A stretch of DNA of 64,000 bases. Origin: Trichoplax sp. H2. Lineage: Eukaryota > Placozoa > Uniplacotomia > Trichoplacea. Where the stretch lies: the NCBI GenBank assembly GCA_003344405.1, contig NOWV01000173.1, positions 103,515 to 167,514 of the forward strand, in the 5' to 3' direction. Shown piece by piece: positions 63,001 to 64,000 of the stretch; the first letter of the stretch is position 1, and each line of letters begins with the position of its first letter. Position numbers and translations under genes: made by a program. The notes under the pieces were generated by a model that saw nothing but the letters and a program-made list of their open reading frames with translations, had not been told where the DNA came from and ran no database searches.

Positions 63001-63641
63001 AGAGAATGTCAATAAATTCCATACCATAAAATGGCTCTATGCGAGGCATTAGTTTTCGCCACTATCAGCATCAATTTTAAATTAGACACAATTAATAACC
63101 TTTATTAACACAAATTTTGTTGATTGATTATACATAAAGTATATTAACTATTCCCTTTCATACAAGCTGAAGTAAAAAATAAAGGCCGTAGCTTGTTAAA
63201 ATTTTAAATTAGCAAATAATAACTGAATCTTCAATTGCTATATGTAAGTTCTAATTTATGTCCTAATTCTAATGTTATGCTAACAAATTTGAGAGGATGA
63301 TCTCATTTAGAACATGTAAAAACTAAACTTCTAGTATGTAAGCATACTGAAAATCATGATTAAATTATATAAAGTACCTTGTTGACTTTATCGACCACAT
63401 CGCCAATATTTGCGATAAAAAATGGGCCATCATCATCATCCTAGTGCATTAAACATAAATAAAACATTGATGAAATTTTTGTGTAGAAACTAGCCAGAAG
63501 AATCCGTAAGATCTATAATAGTGCACGTAAATGATAATATAATGTCTTAATCCGTACATCACGTCTGCTTACGACTTTAGAAACAAGTTCAGAAACCACA
63601 AAAGTAGGTACGATTTTCAAAGCGGCGTTTTCGTCTGACAT
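60051..63641 (-). pseudogene. ODC-family gene 2, tandem paralog with in-frame stop
   Basis: The exon plan matches gene 1. Exon 1 is 63641-63558 (MSDENAALKIVPTF), exon 2 is 63440-63378 (DDDDGPFFIANIGDVVDK), and later exons include WRKLMPRIEPFY (about 63,040), AIKCNDN (about 62,930), IFYSNPCKPRFHLK (about 62,710), YHIGHGRTD (about 61,400), NIGGGFPGYAD (about 61,180), GRYFAASAF (about 60,840), a 14-nt exon (60,675-60,662) and MGAYALTLHTSFNG with the stop at 60,051. Kept: Lys69, Arg154, His197, Arg277, Asp332 (YINDA), Cys360, Tyr389. Lost: Asp88 to Ser (GFSAVS), Ser200 to His, Glu274 to Ser (SSAG for SEPG), Asp361 to Ser. TAA at 60,365-60,367 interrupts the exon homologous to gene 1's 61-codon exon, and the last donor appears to be GC. 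The PLP pocket is damaged, so it is non-catalytic, antizyme-inhibitor-like or dead. Confidence 0.82.
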
Positions 63642-64000
63642 TTTGACTTGCAGTGAAGTAGAGCTCTAACGCAAGAACAATCAATAAAGCGACATTGTAA
63701 TTGCATTGCTGCATTTATGAAATCACATTTAGCCGGCACATTCTTCTGTTGCAATACCTTAGAGAAAGTGTAACTTACTCTTACATTTACTTGACAGATC
63801 CACTAAGGGACATTTTATGCATTGTGATAAATTGTACTTATAAATTATATTGAAATGCTGTCGGGTAAAATCTCTACGGAATTTATGTTAATATAGTACT
63901 TTTTCCTGAAACAGTTATTTTGAAATGTGCTATGACATTCTAGACCCCTGATAGGCTGGCTATCACTTAAAAATTGTAAAATCAAAAACAGGGGGTCGTA
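63642..64000. other. Upstream region of ODC-like gene 2
   Basis: Presumed promoter and 5' untranslated region of the minus-strand gene. No upstream exon or other feature recognised before the window ends. Confidence 0.4.

Noticed and set aside
1-64000. CRISPR arrays, bacterial operons, riboswitches, rRNA and tRNA genes
   Set aside because: The genes are spliced eukaryotic ones. The only regular repeats are the arrays described, which have no spacer-repeat layout, and I saw no tRNA B-box/A-box pair with a cloverleaf.

Overview
The window is AT-rich animal nuclear DNA. Its genes are split into many short exons with GT/AG borders, and the protein set is metazoan: an intraflagellar transport subunit, an Apaf-1-like apoptosome protein, a MAM/kringle/SRCR membrane protein, ornithine decarboxylase (ODC) relatives and a spermine-oxidase-type enzyme. 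The small intron-rich genes and this gene mix would fit a non-bilaterian animal such as a placozoan, but the species is inference only. Most genes had to be assembled by reading exons, splice sites and phases by eye, because the coding pieces are far shorter than ordinary ORFs.

Layout. 0.5-2.1 kb (-): 5' exons of IFT140, continuing off the left edge. 3.2-3.9 kb: a tandem repeat with a two-monomer higher-order unit. 5.1-8.3 kb (+): peroxisomal 2,4-dienoyl-CoA reductase (DECR2) in nine exons, ending in SKL. 8.9-10.7 kb (-): ribosomal protein L38 in four exons. 11-16 kb: repeats and an LTR-like element. 16.3-17.8 kb (+): an intronless polyamine/spermine oxidase. 19.4-30.1 kb (-): WD40, helical and winged-helix exons of an Apaf-1-like protein, with a CARD-encoding pair of exons at 34.0-34.7 kb that probably starts the same gene. 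The ATPase part between them is not intact where I can see it, and the interval is full of mobile DNA (a dead mariner-type transposase and three LTR-like insertions). 35-42 kb: gene-poor, with two assembly gaps flanked by near-identical sequence. 42.9-50.7 kb (-): a signal-anchored protein with MAM-kringle-SRCR-SRCR-MAM domains. 52.7-55.8 kb and 60.1-63.6 kb (-): two tandem ODC-family paralogs, each with changed active-site residues and each with a disabling lesion.

Themes. Two ODC relatives and a polyamine oxidase put polyamine synthesis-type and breakdown-type genes within 47 kb, though the ODC copies look non-catalytic or decayed. A family of about 460-490 bp LTR-like elements (TGTAG...CA ends, 5-bp target duplications, TATA box, AATAAA signal) has inserted repeatedly. 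One copy interrupts a transposase, and three copies carry a start codon with related short peptide sequence just inside their 3' end. The three 20-N gaps separate near-duplicate sequence that looks like unmerged alleles differing by insertions.
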